Shown piece after piece: positions 30,100-39,683 of a DNA stretch of 39,683 nt. How positions within the stretch are numbered: the stretch's first letter is position 1; every line of letters begins with the position of its first letter. This DNA is from Mesaphorura yosii (lineage: Eukaryota; Arthropoda; Collembola; Poduromorpha; Tullbergiidae), in assembly GCA_009869945.1 (NCBI GenBank), contig WIXG01000551.1:1-39683 (forward strand). Direction: 5' to 3'. Made by a program: the position numbers and the translations under genes. A model generated the notes under the pieces. That model did no database searches, was not told the DNA's origin, and was given only the letters and a program-made list of their open reading frames with translations.

Positions 30100-30290
30100 A
30101 AAAAGTTGGTATTTCGCTCTGTCAACTCGATTTCGAATGTGCATACATTTCGCGCAGACACCATGCGAAATTCGAAGTGTTTTCCGCTCAGCGAAATATT
30201 TCGCGACGCGAAGTTTTTTAACTGAGTACTGCCAGAACGAAAAGTGTGCGAAACATTTCGCAAGGCTGTGTTTCGCACTGAAAACGCCAG
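30100..30290. repeat. subterminal array of TTTCGC/GCGAAA motifs
   Basis: Within 190 bases next to the right TIR, TTTCGC occurs five times and its reverse complement GCGAAA three times; one more GCGAAA lies near the left TIR (about 29055). Clusters of short subterminal repeats in DNA transposons are usually binding sites for the transposase or its DNA-binding partner, here presumably the MADF protein. Confidence 0.5.
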
Positions 30291-30317
30291 TTCGCATCGA
30301 GTGAATACTAGGCTATA

Positions 30318-31407
30318 AGCCAAAATTCCCCCAAATTAGAGCAAATTGCATGAAAGGAAGCAGGAAGGCAAATGGCCTCGCATTCATGCGGTACCAACTG
30401 AGAGTAATTGCGATTTGGCGATAGGAATCGTGAGCCACAAATATTAGCCGCGTTCCCTCATTCGTTATTTACAATTTAAGGCTTAAGGTTGATTACCGTA
30501 AATTTCCACCGACGAACCAAGCCAAAAGCCAGTGAAGGCGAAGGTCTAAAATGTAGCAAAAAAAGTAAAAGGTACGAATCCTGAGTTACGATTTCTGCAT
30601 GTACGGTTGGAAGGGGTGCAGCAGCCGTGTGTAAAGAATCAACCCGCACATTTTTATTACTGAAATCCATTACTAAAACCTGTGCCTTTCAAATAAAATT
30701 TACATTTCATAAATCCCATTCAACATTTCACCGACTGAATTCATTGTAGGTTTGCTTGTGGTTTCCTACGCACACAAAAAAGTTAATGTAAAATCTCACT
30801 TTTTTCAAATGTTTGCTACTTTTGCACAGGAAGCCCATTTTTGATTGCTGCTTACACTCTGAGCGTAAATCAGAAATGTGTGTTCCAACCTCGACATAAA
30901 AATGTAAGGAAGCGTACGGGCTGGCAGCATGATTCCAATTGGGCATCCGACTGTGTTTCTAAAAGTGTTTCATGAGGCACTGAGTTCTCCCCTCTTTGTG
31001 GTTGGCCACGTTGGTCTCGCATTTGGTTTCGTCTGTTGTGTTGGATTCTTTTCAATTAACGGAATCTTGGCAGAAAGAGTGAATGATACTTTGATAGAGT
31101 ATAACTTCATCTCCTCCAAAGTCACCCTGCCTAAACCAAGCTGGACAAACGGAGACTCAAATCCAAGATAGACAACTTGACATTTACGCAAGTCATGAAG
31201 ATTTTCATTCTGATGAACACAGTACTCACACTTGTTCTCAACTAGAAACCAACTCAAACTTCAAACAAATGCAACTGTACATTTTGTTCGACATTATAAA
31301 GTCATAAAATATAGAATTAAATGAATATGAATCACAGATAAGGATAAATCACAAAGCAAAATTATATCTGTCCAATGCTACATTCCTTCATATGAGTGTC
31401 TTGGACT
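30318..31407. other. spacer of 1.1 kb, no gene supported
   Basis: Two overlapping frames near 30929-31257, on opposite strands, are the longest, but neither has a recognised domain or splice context. The minus strand probably holds the 3' untranslated region of the next gene. Confidence 0.4.
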
Positions 31408-34400
31408 TCACGGAATGCAGACGAGTTTGTGCTTGAATTCTTTCCAGTCAACTTTCTGACACTCACGCCCACAATAGAACGCTCGTCCACATCTGCAGCA
31501 GGAGAATTTGGCTCCACGTCTCGCACAGAGCCGACAGGTGCTTGGGTCTGCATCCGAGTGCAGGACGAGGGTGTTGAGGTCATGCACATGAACCGAGTGG
31601 CATCCATCCTGAGTCGTCTGCACGTGTGGGCTGACAATGCTGAGTCGTGCACCGTGCCCGAGTTTTCGTGACACAAGCTTCTGGTCTGTCTCCCAAAAGT
31701 TGTAAATGTATGCGTAACAAACGTTGAGATTTTCGTCTTGCAACAGAAGTCTAATGAATGGAGGGGTTGACACGACGATAGGGTCTTCAATCACCGTCAC
31801 TGTAACCACGCACTTCTCATGCACGCCTTCCTTGGTCATTTCCAATTCGCAGAATGTGATTGACTTGAGCCCAATCAGTTGCAGACGACAGTCGACCACC
31901 TGTCTCCCTTTGTCTCCTTCTGAGAGACTTCTGGTGTCACATACGTGCAGTCCGTCCCGAGTCTCCTTCACGTGACGACGGTGAGCTCGAATAATTGCAA
32001 CCCGATCTGGATTCATGAGCGTAGCCATGGTTGGGTATATTTCCTGCAAGGACTTGAGTTGTAGAGCTTTCTCCAGAATTGGTTTTTCTATGCAATCGTA
32101 TGGAAGGTAGCAAGGTAGCTGATGTTTCTCTGCAACCAATCCCATCTCGTAGTATTTGCTGCCATTATTGCGCGTAGTATTTTCCTCCGACTGGATTTTT
32201 TCCAACAATGACGGTGTGGTGCACAGTATCCCCATGTGATAGTACGCCAATGGCACTTGACAATGATCAGCAGGCGCGACCCGAAGAAATTCTTCAAACG
32301 CTTGGATAGCTTGTGTTAATGGAATCTCGTCTCGTGGCATGCGAGCACTAATCGTGGCCAATGTAAACAGACAGTCCGCATCTCCAGGAAACAAATCGCA
32401 TGCATGTTTTGCTGTTTTCAAGGCAGATTTGTAATCGCCAAGAGCCAACTGCAAATCTGCTGTACGCTGATGAAATAATTTCTCTTCAGGGTACTTTTGA
32501 CGACTTACTTCCACAAATCCCAACCTCGCAGGCCGGTCCGTCGCATTCAGTACAACGTAACACAGACGAATATCACGTTCAGAGTTGGACATTGGAGCGT
32601 CGGGCGGAACCGTTTTCATTGCATCATAGAGGAGGTCAGACATGTGAGGAATGAGGTTCGGCGGAAGTTGAATGACGGAGCAGTCAAGGCGACAAGTGTG
32701 AGCCAGATGTGTGTAGAACTGGACCCATGTGTCATTACTCAATCCAGAAGAGATGAGCTGGCACACTACATCAAAATGTTGCAAGGCTTCCAAGAGTTTG
32801 TGAGCAGTGACTGAACCCTGAGCAGCACACTCTCTTAACATGTCACAGTCAAAGACACGTGCAGGTCCAGTGACTGGTCGTGGAGTGAGGCACAATTGTT
32901 TCATTTCCTCCAATGCTTCCACCACTTCCTTTGGCGGCATTCCTTTCTCAGCTCTTTGCCTCCTCTCCTTCAAAGTCATTCCGTGTGCTTGTAGCCCCTG
33001 ACTAGCCTCCCACGCAGCCACATTCCTCTCTACCCTCTTCACCTCTTTCGTCAGTTGAGCCAATATTGTGTAAAAGTTGTCTTTGTTGAATTTTGCGTGC
33101 AGATTTCCGCCAACTGCTACTGCGCGGTCGTACCAGTACTTGGCCTGAATTGGATCATACTCCACCCTCGCATAGTGTTCCGCCAGCGCCTCCATTGCAT
33201 GTGGATTTCCCTGGTTGGAAGCAGCTTGGTAATATTCGCCGGCCTTCTCCACGTCAATGGGACCACCTTGACCGTCCCTGTGCAAGTTGCCAAGGTTGAG
33301 TGCAGCGTCACTGTAGCCGTGTTCAAATGCTCTCTCATACCATTTCCGAGCTTCTTGAAAATCTTGAGGTACACCCACACCGTGGAAGTAGGCGACCCCC
33401 AAACCGTGTTCCGCCTCAGCAACTCCACCGACACATTCCCTTTTGCCCATATATTCACGGTACGGAGGCTGTGCGGCTGCTTGTCTCAAAAGGCTAATTG
33501 ACATGTCAAAGTCTTGTTTGACTCCTTGGCCTAATTCGTACATAATGGACAAGTTGTACATGGCTTCTGCATTCCCGTCCCCTGCAGCCTTTGCGAAATA
33601 TTGTGCAGCCATCTCATAATTTTGTTCAACGTCCCCTGTGCCGCTATGGTAGTCGTGAGCCTTGTACACATCCGCCTGCCCAGGAATTCTTTTCGCTGCC
33701 ATATCCATTCTTTTCTTTGCCAATTTACCGGTAATTGGTCTTCCCAATTTCTCCTGCCAGAATTTCCTCGTTTCATGCAACACGTTGAAAGTCTTGATGT
33801 GTCTGGGGTCAAGGTGTTGCTTAGTTGCACAAAACGCGAGTTTTCGCCGGCTTTCATTCCGAGCGTGTCGAATCTCCTCATGACCAGGCACAAGGCCGAG
33901 TGCTCGGTCAAAGGCTCGCACTGCCTTTTCGTACTTGCCCAGCGCGTGATATGCATTGCCTGCTCGAAAGTGACTTTCGCACGACGTGGTTGACAGTCGC
34001 ATAGCTTCCTTTGCGTCTTCGAGTGCGAATTTTCTGTCAGATTCGCAGCTGAAACTGCCACCAGCGCCGCCTTTGTCCAAATACGCGGCAGATCGAGTAG
34101 CGTACAAGGCTGCACGTTGAACGGGACTTAGTCCACTTAGGGCAATCGCGGTCGTGTACGCTTCAATCGCTTTATTGAATGCTTTCTGCATATAAAATTC
34201 ATCGCCCGTCATTTTGAGAGCCTCAGCCCGCGCGCTGTTTGCAGTATTGTTCTGAAAGAGTCAATATCAAAACTTCAAATACTGTACCTCATTTTTGTGA
34301 GGATTACTTTTACAAACCTTGGACGAATTCTCCTTTCCATGGTCCAAATGTGTAATGACGCCACAGGAATTCTTGGCCTCATGAATTTTCTCAACTGTCA

Positions 34401-34920
34401 CCCCAAAATAACAGAGAATGGACTCTAGTCTAACCCACAGTTGGTCCGCGATTTCTGTGGGTAGTCTTTCGTCAGGGTTGTGCATCACTCTATTACGTAC
34501 ATTTCTCAATTCGTCAAGATGGTGCCTCTCCTCTTCAGTCAAACTTTGATTTGGATAGAATTTTACGTGCCGAAGGATGTCGATGAGCGTAGTAATGTCC
34601 CAATTGTTCACTTCACCGGACTCGACACTTTCCTTTTGGATTCTTCGTAACGTTTGGAATACTTTACTTCCACAGCCTTTTATGAAGGTTTGTGCACTGG
34701 CCCCGCTGTCGATGTCCCAATCTTGTTGAGTGGAATTTTTCCAGCGTTCCTTGAATTTCATTCGAAGGCCGCTGCTGGCTTCAGAGTCCAGGATACGCCG
34801 TAACTTGATGAGGTTGGCAGACTCTTCGTCCACCTGCGCATACAATATAGAAATCGACTTATACAACGATCCTCTCTGGAAACAGAATGTACAACTCACC
34901 TTTATGTTGACCACAGACAT
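31408..34920 (-). CDS. HEPN (DZIP3-like) - TPR - Sel1 - MYND zinc-finger protein
   Basis: Exons 34920-34900, 34833-34318 and 34251-31408, with two 66-nt introns, all phase 0, give 1126 residues. Residues of about 8-150 resemble the DZIP3/hRUL138-type HEPN domain, with LRRILDSEASSGLRMKFKERW and, at about 120-125, RNRVMH, an R-x4-H motif like that of HEPN ribonucleases. Next come TPR motifs (ALKMTGDEFYMQKAFNKAIE), then Sel1-type repeats (AEAMYNLSIMYELGQGV; AEHGLGVAYFHGVGVPQDF; DAALNLGNLHRDGQGG), then further TPR-like helices. The last 40 residues are a MYND zinc finger (CRLCARRGAKFSCCRCGRAF then YCGRECQ, with a late His and Cys). It is probably a cytosolic or nuclear scaffold with RNA-directed or protein-binding roles. 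DZIP3-like HEPN domains are expanded in invertebrate immune-type proteins. Codon use is less GC-rich than in the 12-21 kb genes. Confidence 0.75.
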
Positions 34921-35636
34921 GTTAAGTGTTCAATTCAGGAGCCAGAGATGATATAAAATATGTTTTGAAGATAGTGGTGAAGCACAAGCATTTTGTAACT
35001 GCAGTGTCCACCTTTTTGTTCAGTCCTGACAGCTGTTGCAATTTGCTTAGCTTTGGGAAGTCAACATGGTGTCGCTCTCGGTATTTCAGCTCACTGATTT
35101 GCGTTGTCCTTCCCAGTTCAACTGACTTGAGTTGGCTTTACAGGTGACAGTAAGCTGTTGGCGACAATCTTTGAATAATTTTTTATCATAGTCCAAATTC
35201 AAAGAGAAAGAGAATTTTAAACATTCGCACCCGTCACTAAGCAGAGTTATGGGCAATCCCTGCCTCCTAGCACGAACTAATTCCAGCCTATAAACCGTCC
35301 TAAATATGATTCTCATATGAGCAGACTTTGTACCGAGGAATCGTCTCGATACAAACACCCACAATTGAAAAAGATACGTACATACATGATACGTGTTCCG
35401 GCCAAACCATTGCACATACGATCAATTTAAGTTGAAGTGCTTGCGGGCATTCGAACAAAGCCTGTACTCAGATGAGCAGCAATTCAAATTTCCGCCAGGT
35501 CCCCAGTGAATTTGATCCTTATAGCTTGCTAGGCTTTCACTACTTAATAATGGCAGTGCAATTAACACCGTAGACACAACACGAATTCGCGATAATTTCT
35601 GACAATTTTATCTTATCCAGTTCTACTTCTGTTGAC
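34921..35636. other. upstream region of the HEPN/MYND gene, no gene seen
   Basis: AT-rich and without a convincing coding frame. A 109-codon minus-strand frame at 35086-35415 has no splice context or known domain. A weak TATA-like TTTATAT lies on the minus strand near 34955. Confidence 0.4.
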
Positions 35637-35644
35637 TATAAAAG
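35637..35644 (+). promoter_or_regulatory. strong TATA box without an obvious gene
   Basis: TATAAAAG at 35637-35644 is preceded within 60 bases by GATAA and TTATCTTATC elements (GATA-factor type). Downstream, the first ATG (about 35668) leads into no usable frame. It may start a non-coding or short-exon transcript antisense to the Death-domain gene. Confidence 0.25.
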
Positions 35645-35905
35645 CAGATTATAAGCGTGAGTAAACAATGGGTAGGTACGGTAGGCTGTTTGGCAATTTA
35701 AGTCAATTATCTTAATTTTGCCAGGTCAGAAATTATAGATAACCGGACAGAATTTCAACTATAGGAACTTATCTATGTAGACAGGTTAATGAAAGTGGGA
35801 GGTAGAGGTGGCTAAGTGATGCCCAACCAAGAAATAAAGTCAGGGAACCCCTGAATAACCTGTAGCTGATAGAAGCACTGGGTTTAGTATTTTAAAAAAA
35901 ATTTC

Positions 35906-37463
35906 CTATACCATATTAACACCATAGTCTGTTTCAATCTTCTCACTATTGGACCGGTTCGTGAGTGGGAAGGAAGTGGTCATCAACCCACGGGTTGTAA
36001 AATTCAACACCATATCATTCCCAACCCCAGCGAACGGTTCTTTAAATCCCAACTTCTCCAGAATAAAGTTGCTTTTCTCTTCTGGGAGGAGTGTACCGTC
36101 GAATTTATCGCTGATGCTAACAGCCACCGTGGCTACATATTCAACTGCCAAGTTCTCCACCCAACCTATGGGCAGGTAACACCTGCCGGACATGTCCAAC
36201 GTCTGACCTCAGTCGGTATATTGGAGCTCCAATCCCCCGCGAACTTGTAAACCGGACTTTCGCCCAAACCGATAATCACGTCAGAAGGCTTGAAGTCAAA
36301 GTTGACGACGAAGGAGTCAAAGTGGCGGACTGACGCGGAGATGGTCTCTGACGCATTGATGGTGGCCGATTCTTTCCTGTGCGTACGAGTCACCGTTTGG
36401 AACAAGATACCATGCACACTGTTTGTTGTCCTCCCTCCTCCTCAAGTGTGTCCGTCCCCTTCTTGTACGCCGCGACGAAGGATTCAGGCGTGGACTGGAA
36501 CCTGTGGACAGCAAATGATGAGAAAATACTCGCGAACGCCTGGACGCATGCCGCTGCGATGTTTTACCTGAAATCAGTCAATTTGGCATTAATATTGTAG
36601 AAGCGCCTGGCGTACTCCACAAATGGTGTGAATCGGAACTCGAAGGCGTCCCAGTCATATCCGCAACCGTCACTCTTCTCGTACAGACCGGCAAAATTCC
36701 CTTTAAGCAGATGGTCGTTCCTACTGGACATGTACTTTAGTCCTGGCCTTTCGTCCTCACACGCTTCAGGGTGAATAAAGAAACACCCACTGCTCCCAAC
36801 CACCTGGCTAATCTGCACTGTATCGTACACAAAGTCCTGCTTTTTTCTTGTGCCCAACTTGTAAATATTACTGACTCCTTCCACCTCACGAAATTCGAAC
36901 CAGTGTGTATGCTTCCACATGTCCAGAGGCTCTATCTCATCATAAACGAACCCAGTGGCCTTGCTCGTGATTGCGTAAAGAATGCCTGTGCGCAGATTCA
37001 GCGGTTTCCAGTTCACATCACGAAGTAAAATATTCTGTTGTGACTGAGCTCCTTCAAGTGGATTGAGCAGCTGAATTATATCGGCGCATTTGTCAGCCAA
37101 TTCGACCAGCCCGTAATCGCGAAACACACGGTCGAGATCAGCGCGTGCTGATCCATTCGACCGCCAAAGCTGAAGGGTATTCAGTACGGCGTCCTCGTAC
37201 TTTTGTTCACGCAACTGACTGCTGAGCCTTACCTGGTCCGCTGGAAGTGTCACCAGACGGACGAGGACTAGTGACCACTTGTCCAGCGCTACTGTGTCTC
37301 GGAGAATCATGTCACGGAACCAGACCAGTTGATCACAAGGACCTGGGACAAAATATATTGGTGTCGTTAGAGTTAGTGGTTGGTTTGAGACTTTACTCGT
37401 ACACTTACCTCTTGTTGTGACGGCCATTTTCTTCCGACTCGGAATGCAGAAAGAGTTGAACAT
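35906..37463 (-). pseudogene. Death-domain protein with lectin-like and possible pore-forming C-terminal regions, frame-broken
   Basis: Exon 1 (37463-37409), exon 2 (37342-36568) and exon 3 (from 36501) have introns of 66 nt each. Residues of about 22-100 form a Death domain: WSLVLVRL opens the helix set, LNTLQLWRSNG matches the family's LL-x-W core, and LVELADKCADI closes it. The following 150 residues look like a beta-trefoil lectin, with repeated aromatic-aspartate turns such as TGFVYDE and QDFVYDT. The final 200 residues are beta-rich with alternating Ser/Thr and hydrophobic residues, resembling the aerolysin-type pore-forming fold, though this is only a resemblance. Two frame changes, near 36440 and near 36180, break this part; the terminal stop is at 35906. 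It may be decayed or mis-assembled. The fold assignment beyond the Death domain is uncertain. Confidence 0.5.
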
Positions 37464-37744
37464 GTGGTTGTAAAAGATTGCGACGGGTCGTGCCTAACGG
37501 ATAAGCAGAAGCAGACAAGGGGCAGCTGATAAGCCGTACCCAATCCAAATATTACGCAGATTGATAACTGTCCGTACTCAGAATTTTTGATTCAACACGG
37601 CATGAATCGCAATCATGAAAGTGTCCGTGATCTCATTAATGACTGCAAAAACATTCTGATTATGTTCACATATCACATCCACAAGGTCTAATTCAGCAGA
37701 CCACTTCTGGGAAGGAAGAGGTGCTGTGGCCTCGTAGCCTTACC

Positions 37745-38111
37745 TTAAGTAAGGAGCCTAGATGCCCGTGTCCCCGAGTGACTCGGGCCCCACTGCACTG
37801 CAACTCCTCGCCAAACCTGACCGCGCTGCACCCTTCCATCCCTGCGCCCTTGTCCTCCAACTACCACGCCGTTGCCACGCTCTCCTCCTGCTGCTCCAGC
37901 TCCCGCTTCTCCTCCCACACCAGCATCCCTGTACCCCACCACCGTACTCCTTCTGGCAAATTGAATGGGTTCCAATGGAGGCGGCGGAGGCTGAAACAAC
38001 AAAGCCGAAGATATTTATTGAAAAGTTTAAAATTAGACTTGCTATGCATATAAAGATAGATCTTACCTGCAAATGGATATCCTGCACGTTCACAACTCCT
38101 ACAACTTCCAT
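37745..38111 (-). CDS. small Gly/Arg-rich protein of unknown function
   Basis: Exon 1 (38111-38067) encodes MEVVGVVNVQDIHLQ and ends at a GTAAGA donor. After a 76-nt intron with a fine acceptor (TTGTTTCAG), exon 2 (37990-37745) encodes PPPPPLEPIQFARRSTVVGY and a Gly/Ala/Arg-rich rest, 96 residues in total. There is no signal peptide, membrane helix or known domain. The promoter has TATAAT on the minus strand at 38148-38153, close enough for a leader of about ten bases. The composition is low in complexity, so the reading is supported mainly by the splice sites and phase. It is transcribed in the same direction as the Death-domain gene downstream. Confidence 0.4.
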
Positions 38112-38147
38112 GTCCAGAGTTGAGGTTAAATAAAGCTGGAGAGAGCT

Positions 38148-38153
38148 ATTATA
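38148..38153 (-). promoter_or_regulatory. TATA-like box for the small Gly-rich gene
   Basis: GTGTATAATAGC on the minus strand lies 37 bases before the ATG at 38111, leaving a very short leader. Confidence 0.3.
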
Positions 38154-38404
38154 CACGTTGCCACTTTACCGTGGATAGCATTTAACGAAACCCATGTGCA
38201 ATTGAAATCCGCAGCCACACTCAGCAGCTGCGGGAATCAAAGAATGAGGATGTGTAAGTATTTCAAGGGAAATATTGTGCGTCAGATTTCCATCGTGTGG
38301 TGGCTGTCATTTGTACAAATAGTACTGATTTCCAGTTAAATTAATTGGAGTTGGTCTGGTACGCCTTTTGTTGCCCTCCTATTGTTGCAGAGAAAAAAAA
38401 CGGG

Positions 38405-38410
38405 TATAAG
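38405..38410 (+). promoter_or_regulatory. TATA box of the secreted helical-protein gene
   Basis: TATAAG at 38405-38410 in GGGTATAAGACAG, about 95 bases upstream of the ATG at 38501. A start site would be near 38436. Confidence 0.4.
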
Positions 38411-38500
38411 ACAGTTTGCAGCTTGAAATGTTGATTCAATACGAGTCAAATCCGTGACATACAAAGAACAGATCAACGTTTCATTTAAAATCAAGTTGAC

Positions 38501-39420
38501 ATGCACACATCGGCCAGGGCTACAATTTTGCTGGCAGTCATTGCTGGGTCCTCCGCCTTTCTCTGCAAGTGCAATGTTTCAATTGCTGTAGACATCGTTG
38601 CTAGACCGGTTCCTAATAACTTCCTTGCTGAGATTACTAAAGTCAGCAAGGAATTGACGAATGTGTCAGCAGGCTTCACTAATTTTCCAACCGTAGTTCA
38701 AGCGTTTGGCATGCTGCCCGTGGCGTTCAGCCCCATCGCGCAGCAGCTTACCGAACCTCTAGCTGAACTGCAGCTTTAGATGGGGACCACGGGCGCGGGC
38801 TAGACTGCCTTGTTACAGCATAGTCACGTAAGCCTTTTCAGCCGTTTACTAGTAATTTGCTTTAATTGGCAGTTGACTCTTGATTCATTCCTAAAAGTTG
38901 CTTAAGTACGTCCTGAGCTTTTACACGGACGACGGCCTTGGTTCAGAATCGGTTTGCCTGTGCCAGAATTCTACTATCTCGCTCACGCAGCATTTGCACA
39001 ATCTAATGAACGTAAGTGGCTAATTCTGCGCTCTAAAAAAATTCTGCGTTTCTAGGGAAAATGGCTTGAATTTCTGCACAGACGACTCAGAAAATCGCTT
39101 CGCAACTTGGATCACTGGACAATGCCTTTCAGAATGTGCTGAGCACCCTGACTTTCGTCCCTTCTCGGTTAATACAGTTATTAGGCGAAGCAGTCGCTTC
39201 CACGACTACTGCACTTCAACAAGCAATCGACCAGCTGGTCAGCTCAGACTCCCAATCCGCACTGGAGGCAATGCTGGAGGACGCGGCCAGCTTCCGCCTG
39301 GGTGCCCTGGCTTCACTTCAAGAACAGCTTGACACGCTGGTTGACTCTGAGTTGCGTGCTTTGTCTGCAATCACAGCGGTGGTCGAGGGATCCGGTTCTG
39401 GCTCAGTGACTGCTGGGTGA
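38501..39420 (+). pseudogene. secreted helical (apolipoprotein-like) protein with two in-frame TAG codons
   Basis: The ATG at 38501 starts a signal peptide (MHTSARATILLAVIAGSSAF). Exons 38501-38827, 38898-39011 and 39082-39420, separated by two 70-nt introns, join in phase 0 to a 259-codon chain. The chain is rich in heptad-like Leu/Ala/Val spacing (for example TTTALQQAIDQLVSSDS and LASLQEQLDTLVDSELRAL), as in small secreted amphipathic helical proteins that bind lipid. It ends SGSGSVTAG at 39420, with AATAAA at 39477-39482. Exon 1 contains TAG at 38777-38779 and 38801-38803, in the same frame, although the phase at its donor fits exactly. So either translation stops after 92 residues, the codons are read through, or the gene is dying. 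The homology-free nature of the chain keeps confidence moderate. Confidence 0.45.
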
Positions 39421-39476
39421 ATACCTGTTGGCTGAACCCGTTCTCGCAATCGGTTTTTGTGTAGATGACTGGAAAT

Positions 39477-39482
39477 AATAAA
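39477..39482 (+). terminator. poly(A) signal AATAAA
   Basis: Lies 57 bases after the stop of the helical-protein gene. The remaining 200 bases to the window end show no gene, only a small GAGTACGG/CCGTACTC hairpin near 39617-39645. Confidence 0.45.
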
Positions 39483-39683
39483 TGTAAAGAATGGGGATTG
39501 AGTCTGAAGAAAAGTGCCCAACAGTCGAATCTTGTCGGCCCAAGGCTGATTTGAGGTCTCTATGGCTGGTATTAACAATCAGTTCTTCAATATGAGTATG
39601 AGTATCGTATTCACGTGAGTACGGTCAAGTAATGATCCCGTACTCATGCTCAGTTTTGTATTAACAATTAAATCCGGAGTCTG

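Larger units (their letters stand above)
29018..30317. mobile_element. DNA transposon with 27-bp TIRs carrying only a MADF gene (PIF/Harbinger-like)
   Basis: Perfect 27-bp inverted repeats at 29021-29047 (AGCCTAGTATTCACTCGATG...) and 30288-30314, flanked on both sides by ATA (29018-29020 and 30315-30317), define a 1294-bp element with a 3-bp target duplication. A second inverted pair, GTACTCAGTT at 29157-29166 and AACTGAGTAC at 30220-30229, lies inside. The only gene is a MADF-domain protein (minus strand); no DDE transposase is present. PIF/Harbinger elements usually pair a DDE transposase with a separate Myb/SANT- or MADF-type DNA-binding protein and make 3-bp duplications. This copy therefore looks like a derivative that kept only the accessory gene, and needs a transposase elsewhere. 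Confidence 0.75.

Noticed and set aside
30929..31257. Overlapping frames of 80 and 95 codons on opposite strands
   Set aside because: Hydrophobic stretches occur but there is no splice context, start context or known family, so neither is supported as a gene.
37721..38133. Pro/Leu/Ser-rich plus-strand frames of 110 and 123 codons
   Set aside because: Low-complexity reverse of the minus-strand Gly/Arg exon, which has matching donor, acceptor, phase and TATA box; some doubt remains because both strands are open.
1..39683. CRISPR arrays, rRNA or tRNA genes, bacterial operons
   Set aside because: No regularly spaced repeats, no rRNA-like blocks and no convincing cloverleaf were seen by eye; spliced genes rule out a prokaryotic reading. 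A tRNA scan could still find something missed.

Overview
The window is animal nuclear DNA. Genes have short spliced introns (mostly 49-115 nt, many of 62-78), TATA boxes and AATAAA signals, and there is no operon or bacterial logic. The gene content (divergent seven-transmembrane chemoreceptors, an NPC2/ML lipid carrier, an AA15 LPMO remnant, a class I sugar transporter with several first exons, CUB proteins) points to an arthropod. The apparent horizontally acquired ATP-grasp/methyltransferase gene makes a springtail (Collembola) my best guess, but this is inference from gene content only.

Layout. 0-4.7 kb is a chemosensory/digestive patch dominated by broken genes: a chemoreceptor remnant, a beta/gamma-crystallin-like gene with a lost splice donor, an AA15 LPMO fragment, an NPC2-like gene with a frameshift, one intact chemoreceptor, and two further fragments. 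5.3-14.3 kb is a single GLUT/SLC2 gene with at least three alternative N-termini; one intron holds a fold-back MITE. 15.1-21.8 kb carries three intact, GC-rich genes: a secreted multi-CUB protein, an SLC18B1-like vesicular transporter (convergent with the CUB gene), and a divergently transcribed ATP-grasp ligase/SAM-methyltransferase fusion. 22.0-23.9 kb holds fragments of an unassigned gene and a degraded C2H2 zinc-finger gene. 24.3-28.9 kb has two intact chemoreceptors flanking an acidic protein built of 37-residue repeats. 29.0-30.3 kb is a complete DNA transposon: 27-bp perfect terminal inverted repeats, 3-bp target duplication, and a MADF-domain gene but no transposase. 31.4-37.5 kb has a HEPN-TPR-Sel1-MYND protein and a Death-domain protein with a lectin-like, possibly pore-forming, C-terminal part that is frame-broken. 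37.7-39.5 kb has a small Gly-rich gene and a secreted helical protein interrupted by two in-frame TAG codons.

Working together: the receptors and the NPC2-like protein fit contact chemosensation; the sugar transporter, CUB and SLC18B1-like genes look like ordinary host genes. The HEPN/MYND and Death-domain genes are neighbours on the same strand and could both belong to stress or immune signalling, but the sequence does not prove a functional link. The frameshifts cluster in particular genes; without reads I cannot separate real pseudogenes from assembly indels.
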